From the NCBI GenBank assembly GCA_019119835.1, contig DWWE01000008.1:1-41213 (forward strand): DNA of 41,213 nt, in the 5' to 3' direction. Below the pieces are notes generated by a model, which saw only the letters and a list, made by a program, of their open reading frames with translations, searched no databases and was not told the DNA's origin. The stretch is from Candidatus Gemmiger stercoravium (GTDB taxonomy: Bacteria; Bacillota; Clostridia; Oscillospirales; Ruminococcaceae). A program made the position numbers and the translations under genes. This document shows positions 1-7,387 of this stretch, in pieces. Within the stretch, counting starts at the first letter, position 1. Every line of letters starts with the position of its first letter.

Positions 1-204
1 CATGCGTTGGAAGATGCCACCAAAGCGGCGCTTGCGGAACTGAATATGGACACGACCATAGACCATGTAACGGACTTCTCGCAGATCGCCGCCTATGGCG
101 TGATGACCACCCCTGCCCTTGTGGTAGATGGCAAGGTCGTGTCCTATGGTAAGGTTTTGAAAAAAGATGAGGTAAAAGCCCTCATTCAAAAGGTCAGGGG
201 ATGA
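1..204 (+). CDS. Thioredoxin-like (TM0996/MTH895-type) redox protein, 5' truncated by the window
   Basis: The open frame runs in from the window edge, so the N-terminus is missing. What remains (about 67 residues) is the C-terminal half of a small thioredoxin-fold protein: the segment YGVMTTPALVVDGKVVSYG carries the cis-proline TTPALVVDG loop typical of the glutaredoxin-like TM0996/MTH895 family. The CxxC-type active site of that family lies near the N-terminus and would be upstream of the window, so its presence cannot be checked. The gene stops 3 bp before arsC. In Firmicutes such proteins sit in ars clusters next to an ArsP-type permease, so I infer an ars operon whose earlier genes lie outside. 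Base composition is clearly less GC-rich than the rest of the window. Confidence 0.72.
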   Translation, partial: HALEDATKAALAELNMDTTIDHVTDFSQIAAYGVMTTPALVVDGKVVSYGKVLKKDEVKALIQKVRG

Positions 205-207
205 CGT

Positions 208-621
208 ATGGGTCAAAAACCCAAGGTGGCGTTTATCTGCGTCCACAATTCCTGCCGGAGCCAAATCGCCGAGGCACTCGGAAAGTATCTGGCCTCCGAT
301 GTATTTGAAAGTTACTCCGCTGGCACAGAGACTGTGCCGCAGATCAACCAGGACGCAGTTCGGCTGATAAAACAACTCTATGGCATTGACATGGAGCAGA
401 CGCAATATAGCAAATTGCTGAACGAACTTCCGCCCGTAGACATTGTAATAACAATGGGGTGCAATGTGGCCTGCCCCTATCTACCCTGCAAGCACCGGGA
501 GGATTGGGGGCTTGACGATCCGACAGGAAAATCAGACAAAGCATTTTTGGAGATAATCCAGTCTATCAAAGAAAAAATTGATAATCTAAGAAATCGAATA
601 GAACACAACGCACTTCTTTAG
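208..621 (+). CDS. arsC: Arsenate reductase, low-molecular-weight phosphatase family
   Basis: A 137-residue protein of the thioredoxin-coupled arsenate reductase family, which reduces arsenate to arsenite in the cytoplasm for export. The N-terminal P-loop CVHNSCR (C11-X5-R17) is the nucleophile site shared with low-molecular-weight tyrosine phosphatases. The redox cysteines that relay the disulfide fit C85, C89 and C94 in MGCNVACPYLPC. The segment WGLDDPTGK supplies the conserved DP general acid loop. The start ATG is 3 bp after the stop of the preceding redox-protein gene, so the two are probably co-transcribed and the upstream protein is a candidate electron donor (inference). AT content and codon use differ from the genes after position 1400, in line with horizontal acquisition. 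Confidence 0.93.
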   Translation: MGQKPKVAFICVHNSCRSQIAEALGKYLASDVFESYSAGTETVPQINQDAVRLIKQLYGIDMEQTQYSKLLNELPPVDIVITMGCNVACPYLPCKHREDWGLDDPTGKSDKAFLEIIQSIKEKIDNLRNRIEHNALL

Positions 622-640
622 TTGGATAGCAAATCCAGTC

Positions 641-891
641 GGGGCTGTCAATGGTCGAGATGAACGGCGCACAAGTGCGCCGCCATTGACCGCCCCGCCC
701 GGCCTTGCTCTGCGGTTATCAAGGCGGGCAAGCACCAGAAGTGCTTGCCCGCCTCCTTTGATTTTAGGTCGAATTGCGTCCCATGGTGGGATTGATTTCC
801 GCCGGGGCGGAAATCAATCCCCTATTGCCTGGGAGCGTTTACGCTCCCAGGCGGTGGTCGAAATGGGTCTCGATTTGAGACCCATTTCGAC
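641..891. repeat. Array of five consecutive long hairpins
   Basis: Five unrelated inverted repeats lie head to tail in 251 bp. (1) 641-654 with 683-696, holding an inner 8-bp hairpin 665-672/675-682. (2) 722-735 with 741-754, 14 bp, loop CAGAA. (3) 788-803 with 806-821, 16 bp, 2-nt loop. (4) 827-838 with 841-852, 12 bp, 2-nt loop. (5) 857-871 with 877-891, 15 bp, loop GATTT. All stems are perfect or nearly so and none is followed by a T-run, so these are not ordinary terminators. Such density suggests DNA that acts single-stranded (transfer origin, single-strand origin or recombination site) at the end of a mobile element. The structure is seen directly; the role is inferred. Confidence 0.85.
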
Positions 892-969
892 AGAAACTTA
901 CATCAAATTGAGGGAAGTTTTGATTGTGGCCGTTTATGGCCTGAAACCCTTGCAATTTCTCGGTTTTTG

Positions 970-1179
970 TGATACTATTTTGATACTAAGAAAGCGTACT
1001 GCCTCAAATAAGCAGGCAAAACATTAACATATTTGCGAATGTTTTGCCTGCAAAATCACCCTAAATACGCTCCCATATATCTGAATTTGCCGAGTTCGAA
1101 TGATTTCACAGGCCCGGAAAAGCCCGTGATGACTGGGCTTTCCAAGGTTTGATGCCCGACCTGGCAACGATTTGGCAAC
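970..1179. other. Candidate recombination junction with 11-bp-phased direct repeats
   Basis: Two pairs of short direct repeats flank about 170 bp of gene-free DNA. TGATACTA occurs at 970-977 and 981-988, and TGGCAAC at 1162-1168 and 1173-1179; both pairs have an 11-bp period, about one helical turn. Between them is a 9-bp imperfect hairpin (1116-1125 with 1135-1143). Phased direct repeats flanking a core are typical of arm-type binding sites of tyrosine recombinases, and the change from lower-GC ars DNA to the GC-rich chromosome occurs here. A weak sigma-A-like promoter, TTGCAA (950-955), 17 bp, TACTAT (973-978), overlaps the first pair. No integrase gene is in the window, so an attachment-site junction is only a hypothesis. 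Confidence 0.3.
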
Positions 1180-1200
1180 AGTTTTTCATGATTCATAAAA

Positions 1201-1241
1201 AGAGAGCTAACCGATTCTGCTTCGTCGGTTGGCTCTCTTTT
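1201..1241. terminator. Rho-independent terminator, bidirectional
   Basis: A 14-bp stem (1201-1214 with 1225-1238, one G-U pair) and a 10-nt loop, followed by TTTT and preceded by AAAA, so it could act in both directions. It separates the mobile-element-like DNA from the chromosomal genes to the right. Confidence 0.8.
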
Positions 1242-1407
1242 CGTTTATGCTCTCTTCTTCCTTCGCGGCAGTGTCGAGCTGTGTCCGCAACCGCATTCCC
1301 CCCGCGTCAACAACCCCAAGGGCGCGGGGGGCGGCGGCCGGTCCGACCGGGCGGCGGCAAGTCGCTCTGCAGAGAAAGGAAATCGGAACTCTTTTTTCAA
1401 ATGGCGG

Positions 1408-1436
1408 TTGATTTTCCCGGCAAGGCGGGGTACAAT
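1408..1436 (+). promoter_or_regulatory. Sigma-A-type promoter of the zinc-ribbon gene
   Basis: TTGATT (1408-1413), 17-bp spacer, TACAAT (1431-1436). Transcription would start near 1443. This excludes upstream in-frame starts and supports the ATG at 1507. Confidence 0.6.
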
Positions 1437-1506
1437 ACAGGTGAGAGAGAAAAAATCATCTTCCGGAAAAATGTGTCGGAACTGGCACAAAGCGATAGAA
1501 AATACA

Positions 1507-1848
1507 ATGAACAAATGTCTGTATTGCGGAAAGAAAACAGGAGATAATATAACGTATTGCAGCGATAAATGTAAAACTGAATACGAGAAAAGCGTGAGGC
1601 GTGACGATGGTAAAGCGAGACTTTTTGCGGTGGGGATCGCGGCCGGGGTTTTCCTGGTTCTGGCCGGAGTTTTTGTCGCATGGACGCCCCTGATCGGCGC
1701 GGCCATCGGGCTGATGGGGCTGACCGTGATCGGTCTGCCCCTGGCCACGCCGGAAACCATCGGCTGGCTGGGCTACCGGCCGGCCCGGCGGCTGGCCCGG
1801 GCACTGGGGGTGCTGCTGGTCCTTGTGGGGATCTGGATCTGCCTGTGA
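1507..1848 (+). CDS. Small zinc-ribbon membrane protein, function unknown
   Basis: A 113-residue protein. It begins with a zinc-ribbon-like CLYCGKK...CSDKC pattern (four cysteines in the first 21 residues), then a charged stretch, then two hydrophobic segments at roughly 41-80 and a final one at 98-112. The zinc ribbon starts right after the chosen ATG and the candidate promoter at 1408-1436 rules out earlier starts; no strong ribosome-binding site is visible. Small cytoplasmic zinc-ribbon plus membrane-anchor proteins are common in Firmicutes, but I do not recognise this one and assign no function. It stands alone, with about 200 bp before the next gene. Confidence 0.65.
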   Translation: MNKCLYCGKKTGDNITYCSDKCKTEYEKSVRRDDGKARLFAVGIAAGVFLVLAGVFVAWTPLIGAAIGLMGLTVIGLPLATPETIGWLGYRPARRLARALGVLLVLVGIWICL

Positions 1849-2012
1849 ATGGGGGCAGGCCCCGCGCTGCGCGGGTCTGGCGCTTTCGGGCTTCAAAGCG
1901 ATGACTTGACAACCACCGTGGCTTTTGCCGAAAAAATGGGAAACAAACGGCAAAAAAACGTAAAAAATGAGGGAAAGCCCGCCAGAACTCGATGGAATTT
2001 TTGACACAGTCG

Positions 2013-2021
2013 TGGTATAAT
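2013..2021 (+). promoter_or_regulatory. Extended -10 promoter of the patatin-like gene
   Basis: TGGTATAAT (2013-2021) is an extended -10 element. The TTGACA at 2001-2006 is only 9 bp upstream and cannot serve as its -35. It lies 32 bp before the start codon, with a purine-rich Shine-Dalgarno region (AAGGAAGGGAGGGAG) between. Confidence 0.55.
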
Positions 2022-2052
2022 GTAAAGTAATCAAGGAAGGGAGGGAGATCCC

Positions 2053-3234
2053 ATGGGAGAAACGGTCAAGGGTCTGGTGCTGGCGGGCGGCGGCGCCCGG
2101 GGCAGCTACCAGGTGGGTGCCTACCAGGCTCTGCAGGAAATCGGCTGGCGGCCGGATGTGATCACCGGCACCAGCGTGGGCTGCCTGAACGGCGCACTGT
2201 TCGTGACCGGCAAGGTCGCCCAGGCCGTGGAACTGTGGAAAAGCCTGGACATTCACGGCGTGCTCGAAGTTCCCCAGGGCAAGAGCCCCGAGGAACTGGG
2301 GGATTTCTTCCTGGATGTGGTGCGCGGCGGCGGGCTGGACCTGGAACCGCTGGGCGAGACCATCGACCGCTTCATCACCGAGGAGGAGATGCGGGCGGCG
2401 CCCATCCGCTACGGCCTTGTCATGACCGAGATGAACACCCTGAAGAGCATCCAGTGTCCGTTGGAGCAGATCCCCCCGGGCAAACTCAAGGAATACATGC
2501 TGGCTTCCTCGGCCTGCTTCCCGGCGCTGCGGCCCCGCACCATCGACGGCGTCAAATACATAGACGGCGGCTGGCGGGACAACATGCCGCTGGACCTGGC
2601 CGCGGCCATGGGGGCGCGGCAGCTGGTGGCCGTGGACATTGAGGGCATCGGCTACAACCGGCCCAACCGCACCGGGCTGCCCACCCGGGTGATCCGCTGC
2701 CACTGGGATCTGGGCCCGATGTTCGACTTTGACGGCGAGCGGGCCGCCCGCAACATCACGCTGGGCTACCTGGACACGCTGCGGGCCTTCGGTCGGGTGG
2801 GCGGCACCGCCTATGCGCTGCTGCCCGACCGGGAAGGTTTCCTGACCGCCTTTGCCGGGGCCTACCAGAAGCAGCTGGCAGCGGTGGTGGCCCGGGCCCC
2901 CGCGCTGGCCATGGCGGAAACGATGGCCCGCCAGCGCAAAGGCTACCCGGCGCCCTTTGCCGATAACCTGCTGGCGCCCACCCGCGGGGCCAGCGCGCCG
3001 CTGGAACTGGCCGCCGAGCAGCTGGGCGTTTCGCCCGAAAGCCCTTACACGCCGCGCATGCTGGCCCTGACCCTGCTGGGCAGTTTTGACCGGGACCCGG
3101 CCGACCGGTTCCGGGTGCTGTTCGGCGCCGAGACCGGCAGTCCCCTGGGCGAGACCGCCATGGCGGCCGCCGCCCCGGATGAATTTGTCACGGCACTGGT
3201 GTGCCATACCCTGCAGCAGATGCGGTTCGTCTGA
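2053..3234 (+). CDS. Patatin-like phospholipase family protein
   Basis: A 393-residue serine hydrolase of the patatin family, expected to cleave acyl esters of lipids. Family motifs are in order near the N-terminus: the oxyanion-hole GGGARG, the nucleophile elbow GTSVG (the Ser is the catalytic residue), and the dyad aspartate in DGGWRD about 135 residues later. The roughly 150 C-terminal residues lack a motif I recognise. There is no signal peptide or membrane segment, so it is probably cytoplasmic or peripheral to the membrane. A strong ribosome-binding site precedes the ATG. The downstream enzyme I-like gene starts 48 bp later on the same strand and may be co-transcribed. The physiological substrate cannot be told from sequence. 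Confidence 0.88.
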   Translation: MGETVKGLVLAGGGARGSYQVGAYQALQEIGWRPDVITGTSVGCLNGALFVTGKVAQAVELWKSLDIHGVLEVPQGKSPEELGDFFLDVVRGGGLDLEPLGETIDRFITEEEMRAAPIRYGLVMTEMNTLKSIQCPLEQIPPGKLKEYMLASSACFPALRPRTIDGVKYIDGGWRDNMPLDLAAAMGARQLVAVDIEGIGYNRPNRTGLPTRVIRCHWDLGPMFDFDGERAARNITLGYLDTLRAFGRVGGTAYALLPDREGFLTAFAGAYQKQLAAVVARAPALAMAETMARQRKGYPAPFADNLLAPTRGASAPLELAAEQLGVSPESPYTPRMLALTLLGSFDRDPADRFRVLFGAETGSPLGETAMAAAAPDEFVTALVCHTLQQMRFV

Positions 3235-3282
3235 CGCTGCCGGGTGCCTTTCTCCTCTACACAAAGATGGAGCGTTGATCTT

Positions 3283-4878
3283 ATGCGTATTTTTACAGGA
3301 ACCATAGCTTCCAGCGGGCTGGCTGTCGGGCCGGTGGTGCGCATCGACCACGGCATGGTCGGGCTGCACCGCATCGTCAGCGACCCGCATCGGGAGCGCG
3401 CACTGTATGATGCCGCCATCGTTCTGGCCAAGGATGAACTGATGACGCTGCAAAAGCACGCCCAGGACCAGAACGACGCCGACATCCTGATGTTCCAGGT
3501 CGCCTTGCTGGAGGATGAATCCTTCACCAACGAGATCGGGGATTACATCGCGGCCGGCGCCGGCAGCGCCGCGGCGGTGGAGCGGGCCGAGCGTATCTTT
3601 GCCGACCGGATCCGCAACATTGACGACGACTATCTCAGGGAGCGGAGCGTGGATGTCTGCGACGCCTGCCGCCGGGTGGTGGACATCCTGGACGGGCGCG
3701 CCCACATGCCGGTACAGATCAAGACGCCCAGCATCCTTGTATCCGACCTGTTTTATCCCAGCGACCTCTTTGCGCTGGACCGCAGCATGGTACTGGGCCT
3801 TGTCTCGGAAAAGGACAGCGTGACCAGCCATGCGGCCATCATGGCCCGCAGCATGGGCATCCCCGCGCTGTGCCGGGTGGGGGAGGGCACCGCTGTGGCG
3901 GCGGACGGCCACCGGGCCGTGCTGGACGCCGAGGGCGCCACCCTGACCGTGGACCCCACGGTGGAGCAGACCGCCGCGGCCCACCGCCGCCAGGCCCAGC
4001 TGGCCCACCGCCGCGAACGCCCCGACCCGCTGGTGACCAAACCCAACCGCACCCGGGACGGCACCTCCTTCACGATTCTGGGTTCGGCCAACTCCAGCTC
4101 GCCGGACGAGGTGCGGGTGGCCATGAGCAACGGCGCCAACGGCGGCATCGGGCTGGTGCGCACCGAGTCGATGATCCTGAACGGCTATGATGAGGAGCGC
4201 CAGCTGCAGGAATACCGCGCCCTGGTGGACTATGCCCGGGGCTGGCCGGTGGTGGTGCGGCTGTGCGACCCCGGCGCGGACGACGGCGCCCCCTGGGTGC
4301 AGACCGTGCAGACGCTGGCGGCCCGCAATTCGCTGTATGTGACCCAGGTGCGGGCGTTGCTGCGGGCCGGTCTGGCCGGGCCGCTGTGCGCCGTGGTGCC
4401 GATGATCTGCGGGGTGCAGGGCTGGGACGACTTTATGCAGGGGGTGGAGGAGTGCAAGACCCAGCTGCGCGCCGAGGGCCTGCCCTTTGAGGAGGACCTG
4501 CCCTTCGGCTGCATGGTGGAGGTGCCGGCCTCGGCGCTGGAAGTGGGCGAGATCATCAGCCACGGGGCGTCCTTCCTCTACATCGACCTGGACGACCTGG
4601 CCAATTTCATCTATGTGCAGCCCAAGAACGAGCGGGAAGAGCCCCGCAAGACCAACATGCCGGTGGTCAAGCGGCTGGTCCGGGATGTGCTGGACACCGC
4701 GGCGGCCAACAACACCCCGGTCACGCTGTGCAGCATTCCCCTCAACCAGCTGGACGGCATGGCGGACTATATGCGGCTGGGGGCCCGCAGCTTCTGTGTG
4801 GAAAACGCCGGCATCCCGGGTCTCAAGGCCAGTTTGATGGAACTGGACCTGTCCGGTCAGCGGGGGCAGGAAGCCTGA
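3283..4878 (+). CDS. Divergent PTS enzyme I-like (PEP-utilising) protein
   Basis: A 531-residue protein with the layout of phosphoenolpyruvate-protein phosphotransferase: an N-terminal enzyme I domain, a phosphohistidine swivelling domain with H183 in TSHAAIMAR, and a C-terminal PEP-binding barrel with GIGLVRTE and CMVEVPASAL. Several barrel motifs are altered. The usual RTLDIGGDK reads RLCDPGADD, losing the lysine. The usual GTNDLTQY reads DLDDLANF, replacing the ND pair's Asn. The region of the catalytic cysteine reads TLCSIP instead of GMCGE. The ATG at 3283 is preceded by GGAG 10 bp upstream. No HPr gene or PTS permease is nearby. It may be a regulatory or repurposed paralogue rather than the general enzyme I. 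A perfect-type terminator follows. Confidence 0.78.
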   Translation: MRIFTGTIASSGLAVGPVVRIDHGMVGLHRIVSDPHRERALYDAAIVLAKDELMTLQKHAQDQNDADILMFQVALLEDESFTNEIGDYIAAGAGSAAAVERAERIFADRIRNIDDDYLRERSVDVCDACRRVVDILDGRAHMPVQIKTPSILVSDLFYPSDLFALDRSMVLGLVSEKDSVTSHAAIMARSMGIPALCRVGEGTAVAADGHRAVLDAEGATLTVDPTVEQTAAAHRRQAQLAHRRERPDPLVTKPNRTRDGTSFTILGSANSSSPDEVRVAMSNGANGGIGLVRTESMILNGYDEERQLQEYRALVDYARGWPVVVRLCDPGADDGAPWVQTVQTLAARNSLYVTQVRALLRAGLAGPLCAVVPMICGVQGWDDFMQGVEECKTQLRAEGLPFEEDLPFGCMVEVPASALEVGEIISHGASFLYIDLDDLANFIYVQPKNEREEPRKTNMPVVKRLVRDVLDTAAANNTPVTLCSIPLNQLDGMADYMRLGARSFCVENAGIPGLKASLMELDLSGQRGQEA

Positions 4879-4927
4879 CAAATTGACGAACACAGCCTTC
4901 GCCGCCGGCATACACTGGCGTGGGGGC

Positions 4928-4963
4928 AAAAAAAGCAGAGGCCCGTCCGGACCTCTGCTTTTT
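4928..4963. terminator. Bidirectional terminator between convergent genes
   Basis: A stem of 10 bp with one mismatch (4935-4944 with 4949-4958), loop GTCC, A7 before and T5 after. It lies between the plus-strand enzyme I-like gene and the minus-strand GNAT gene and can serve both. Confidence 0.88.
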
Positions 4964-4999
4964 GCATGGCGGTTGTTTGGGCGGCCGGCGGGCGCCCTT

Positions 5000-5545
5000 T
5001 CACAGCTGGCACTGCATCGTGATCCCCTTGCGGTAGCTTCCGTCCCGGAGCTTGTAGGCCCGGGGCATTTCGCAGACGATGGCAAAGCCGAATTTCTCGT
5101 ACAGCTTTCGGGCCCGGTCGTTGCCCTCCACAAAGGCGAGCTCCACGATCTCCACCCCGCGCTGCCGGGCCAGCTCCATCAGCGCGGTGAACAGCGCGGT
5201 GCCGACGCCCAACCCCCAGCAGCTCTGCCGGACGCACAGCGACACCACGGCCCGGTGACGGGTCTTCTCCATCGGGCTGAAATCGATCTGCGCGTTGCCC
5301 AGTATCTCGTCGCCGGCCGTGCAGATCAGCCGGGCGGTGTCCGGGCTGCTGCGGGCGTTCTCGATCCAGGCGACTTCCTGGGCCGGGGTGATGGTGAACT
5401 CCTCCGGATAGCGGGACAGAAAATCCGTCTCACCGAAACAGGCCCGGGCGCACTGCAGCAGTGCGTTCGCCTGCCCGGCGTCCGGGGTGGCGAGCAGGGC
5501 GCTCCGCCCGTCCCGCAGGGTCAGCTCTCTGGGTTCCACAATCAT
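5000..5545 (-). CDS. GNAT family N-acetyltransferase
   Basis: A 181-residue acetyltransferase of the GNAT fold. The acetyl-CoA pyrophosphate loop is visible as QSCWGLGVGTAL in the middle of the protein, followed by helix LFTALMELARQRG, then the ELAFVEGNDRARKLYEKFGF strand-helix typical of the C-terminal half. The substrate is not predictable. The ATG has a good AGGAGG site. The gene lies 33 bp after rsmE on the same strand and is likely the last gene of a prmA-rsmE-GNAT transcript that ends at the terminator at 4928-4963. A link to ribosomal-protein acetylation is possible from context but speculative. Confidence 0.88.
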   Translation of the reverse strand: MIVEPRELTLRDGRSALLATPDAGQANALLQCARACFGETDFLSRYPEEFTITPAQEVAWIENARSSPDTARLICTAGDEILGNAQIDFSPMEKTRHRAVVSLCVRQSCWGLGVGTALFTALMELARQRGVEIVELAFVEGNDRARKLYEKFGFAIVCEMPRAYKLRDGSYRKGITMQCQL

Positions 5546-5578
5546 ACAACTCTCCTCCTTACTGCGTATCCAGGTGTT

Positions 5579-6310
5579 TTATTCCAGATCGCCGGTCAGG
5601 GTCAGCACGGCGGCCAGGGCGGCCAGCGGCGCGGTCTCGCACCGCAGGATCCGCGGCCCCAGCCCCACCGGCACCGCCCCGGCCTTGACGGCCTGTTCAA
5701 CTTCCTCGGGGGCGAACCCGCCCTCGCTGCCGGTCACCAGCGCGATGCGCCGGGGGAACGGGGGGCGGGCCAGCAGCTCCCGCAAACTCCGGCCGCCGCC
5801 TTCGTAAAAGAGCAGCGCCAGTTCCTCATCGGCCAGGGCGGCGCACACCGCGCCGAAATCCGGCAGCGGCATCTCCACTTCGGGCAGCCGCCCGCGGCCG
5901 CACTGTTTGGCGGCCTCGGCGGCAATGCGGCGGTACCGCTCGTTTTTGGCCTCCTCCTTTTTGGGGGCCGCCACGCAGTACCGGCTGAAAAACGGCACCA
6001 CCCGGCCCACCCCCAGCTCCACGCCGTGGCGGATGATCTCCTCCAGCTTGCCCTGCTTGGGGTAGGCGGCGTACAGGGTGATCTCGGTGCGGGGCTCGGC
6101 GGTGCTGGGCAGCCCCTCGCTCACCGTGAACTCCACCCGGTCTGGGGCAATGGCGGTGATCTGCCCGGTGTACTCCAGCGCGTCCGGCCCGCACAGCAGC
6201 ACCGTGTCGCCCGCCCGGGCCCGCATCACATGGGCCAGGTGGTGGGCGTCCGGCCCGGTCAGGGCCGCCCGGCCGCCGCCGATCTCCCGGGTAAAATAGC
6301 GGTGCGGCAT
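5579..6310 (-). CDS. rsmE: 16S rRNA (uracil1498-N3)-methyltransferase
   Basis: A 243-residue SPOUT-class methyltransferase that methylates U1498 of 16S rRNA using S-adenosylmethionine. The N-terminal PUA-like part begins MPHRYF and contains the family's HHLAHVMRARAGD stretch. The C-terminal trefoil-knot part carries LVTGSEGGFAPEE and LGPRILRCETAPLAAL, the SAM-binding signatures of RsmE. The frame is open further upstream, but the start at 6310 fits family length and lies 1 bp from the prmA stop. The prmA-rsmE order is widely conserved in Firmicutes, often beside dnaJ and the heat-shock genes, although here hrcA lies far away. Confidence 0.95.
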   Translation of the reverse strand: MPHRYFTREIGGGRAALTGPDAHHLAHVMRARAGDTVLLCGPDALEYTGQITAIAPDRVEFTVSEGLPSTAEPRTEITLYAAYPKQGKLEEIIRHGVELGVGRVVPFFSRYCVAAPKKEEAKNERYRRIAAEAAKQCGRGRLPEVEMPLPDFGAVCAALADEELALLFYEGGGRSLRELLARPPFPRRIALVTGSEGGFAPEEVEQAVKAGAVPVGLGPRILRCETAPLAALAAVLTLTGDLE

Positions 6311-6311
6311 C

Positions 6312-7232
6312 TCAGCCCTCCTTCTTGCGGCAGACGATGCACACCCAGCCGCGCTTTTCCCGCACTTCAAAGGGGTCCAGCCCGGCGCCGCGCAGGCCGG
6401 CCAGCACCTCCTCCTTGCGGGTGTCGATGATGCCCGATGCCACAAACACCGCCCCCGGCGCCATCAGCGCCGGCACATGGGGGGCCAGGCTCAGGATGGC
6501 CGCCGCCACGATGTTGGCGGTGATGATGTTGTACACCCCGCTGGCCTTGTCCGAAAGATCCCCCACCAGCACGGTGAACCGGTCCTGCACGCCGTTGCGC
6601 AGGGCGTTTTCGCCGGCGGTGCGCACGCACATCGGGTCAATGTCCACCCCTTCGGCGCAGGCGGCCCCCAGCCGGAGCGCCGCAATGGCCAGAATGCCCG
6701 ACCCGGTGCCGATGTCCAGCACCCGTTCGCCGCCGCGCACCCGCTCGTCCAGCACTTCCAGGCACAGGGAGGTGGTCTCGTGGGTGCCGGTGCCGAACGC
6801 CATGCCCGGGTCCATCGTGATGACCGTCCGGTCGGTCTCGTACTCTTCCCAGCCGGGCACGATGGCCAGCCGCTTGCCGATGTCCATGGCGTGGTAATAC
6901 TTTTTCCAGGCGTTCTGCCAGTCCTCCTGCTCCACGCCGGCGGTGGTCAGCTCGTAGGGGATGCCGGCGGCGTCCAGCCGCTCCCTGAACAGCGGCAGGA
7001 TCTCGGCCGGGTTTTCGTCCGGCGCCAGGTACATGTGGACCTTTACAATGTCCCGCGGCTGGTCCAGCAGTTCCTGCTCGATCAGGTCCACATGGGCGAT
7101 CTCCCAGGCCTGCTCTTCCAGGTCGCTGTAATCTTCAATGTAGATGCCGCCGTTGGAGACCATCGTGGCGATGGCCTCGGCCGTTTCGGCATACGGGTGG
7201 GGGACGGTGATCTGAATGTCGGTCCATTCCAT
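6312..7232 (-). CDS. prmA: Ribosomal protein L11 methyltransferase
   Basis: A 306-residue class I SAM-dependent methyltransferase that trimethylates ribosomal protein L11. An N-terminal substrate-recognition domain (about 1-130) is followed by a Rossmann domain with DPGMAFGTGTHETT, the SAM loop VLDIGTGSGILAIAAL, and ANIVAAAI in place of the usual NI(L/V)A motif. The chosen start, MEWTDI, is preceded by a strong GGAGGT site; an in-frame extension of 59 codons upstream lies across the promoter region and is unlikely to be translated. It is the first gene of the prmA-rsmE-GNAT set. Confidence 0.95.
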   Translation of the reverse strand: MEWTDIQITVPHPYAETAEAIATMVSNGGIYIEDYSDLEEQAWEIAHVDLIEQELLDQPRDIVKVHMYLAPDENPAEILPLFRERLDAAGIPYELTTAGVEQEDWQNAWKKYYHAMDIGKRLAIVPGWEEYETDRTVITMDPGMAFGTGTHETTSLCLEVLDERVRGGERVLDIGTGSGILAIAALRLGAACAEGVDIDPMCVRTAGENALRNGVQDRFTVLVGDLSDKASGVYNIITANIVAAAILSLAPHVPALMAPGAVFVASGIIDTRKEEVLAGLRGAGLDPFEVREKRGWVCIVCRKKEG

Positions 7233-7346
7233 GGAAGGTACCTCCTGGTCGTTTTTGTGGTTTGGGGTGTGTCTGAAAAGCAAGGCGCCGGAAGATCCGC
7301 CGGGGCGGAATTCCCGGCAGGTCTGATGAATCGGATATACCCTAAT

Positions 7347-7375
7347 ATTATAGCCGATTGTACAAGGCTTGGAAA
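7347..7375 (-). promoter_or_regulatory. Sigma-A-type promoter of the prmA operon
   Basis: Read on the minus strand: TTTCCA (7375-7370), 17-bp spacer, TATAAT (7352-7347). It lies about 115 bp upstream of the prmA start, in the region shared with the divergent GNAT gene. Confidence 0.6.
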
Positions 7376-7387
7376 GGGGCGTTGGGT

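Noticed and set aside
686-1027. 113-residue open frame on the plus strand
   Set aside because: It runs through four of the five hairpins and across the direct repeats; no plausible protein and no ribosome-binding site.
1085-1130. GAGTTCGAAT resembles a tRNA T-loop, suggesting a tRNA 3' end at an integration site
   Set aside because: No acceptor stem, anticodon arm or CCA can be built around it, so a tRNA or tRNA fragment is not supported.
2001-2006. TTGACA before the patatin-like gene
   Set aside because: Only 9 bp from the TATAAT, too close for a -35; the extended -10 explains the promoter better.
4909-4916. CATACACT, a perfect sigma-E-type -10
   Set aside because: On the plus strand it faces a terminator and convergent genes with no gene to drive, so it is probably chance; it is a caution for the two similar elements kept.
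1456-5133. 1225-residue open frame on the minus strand
   Set aside because: It lies antisense to the patatin and enzyme I-like genes and is His/Gly/Gln/Ala-rich without any domain; this is the usual mirror of GC-biased third positions.
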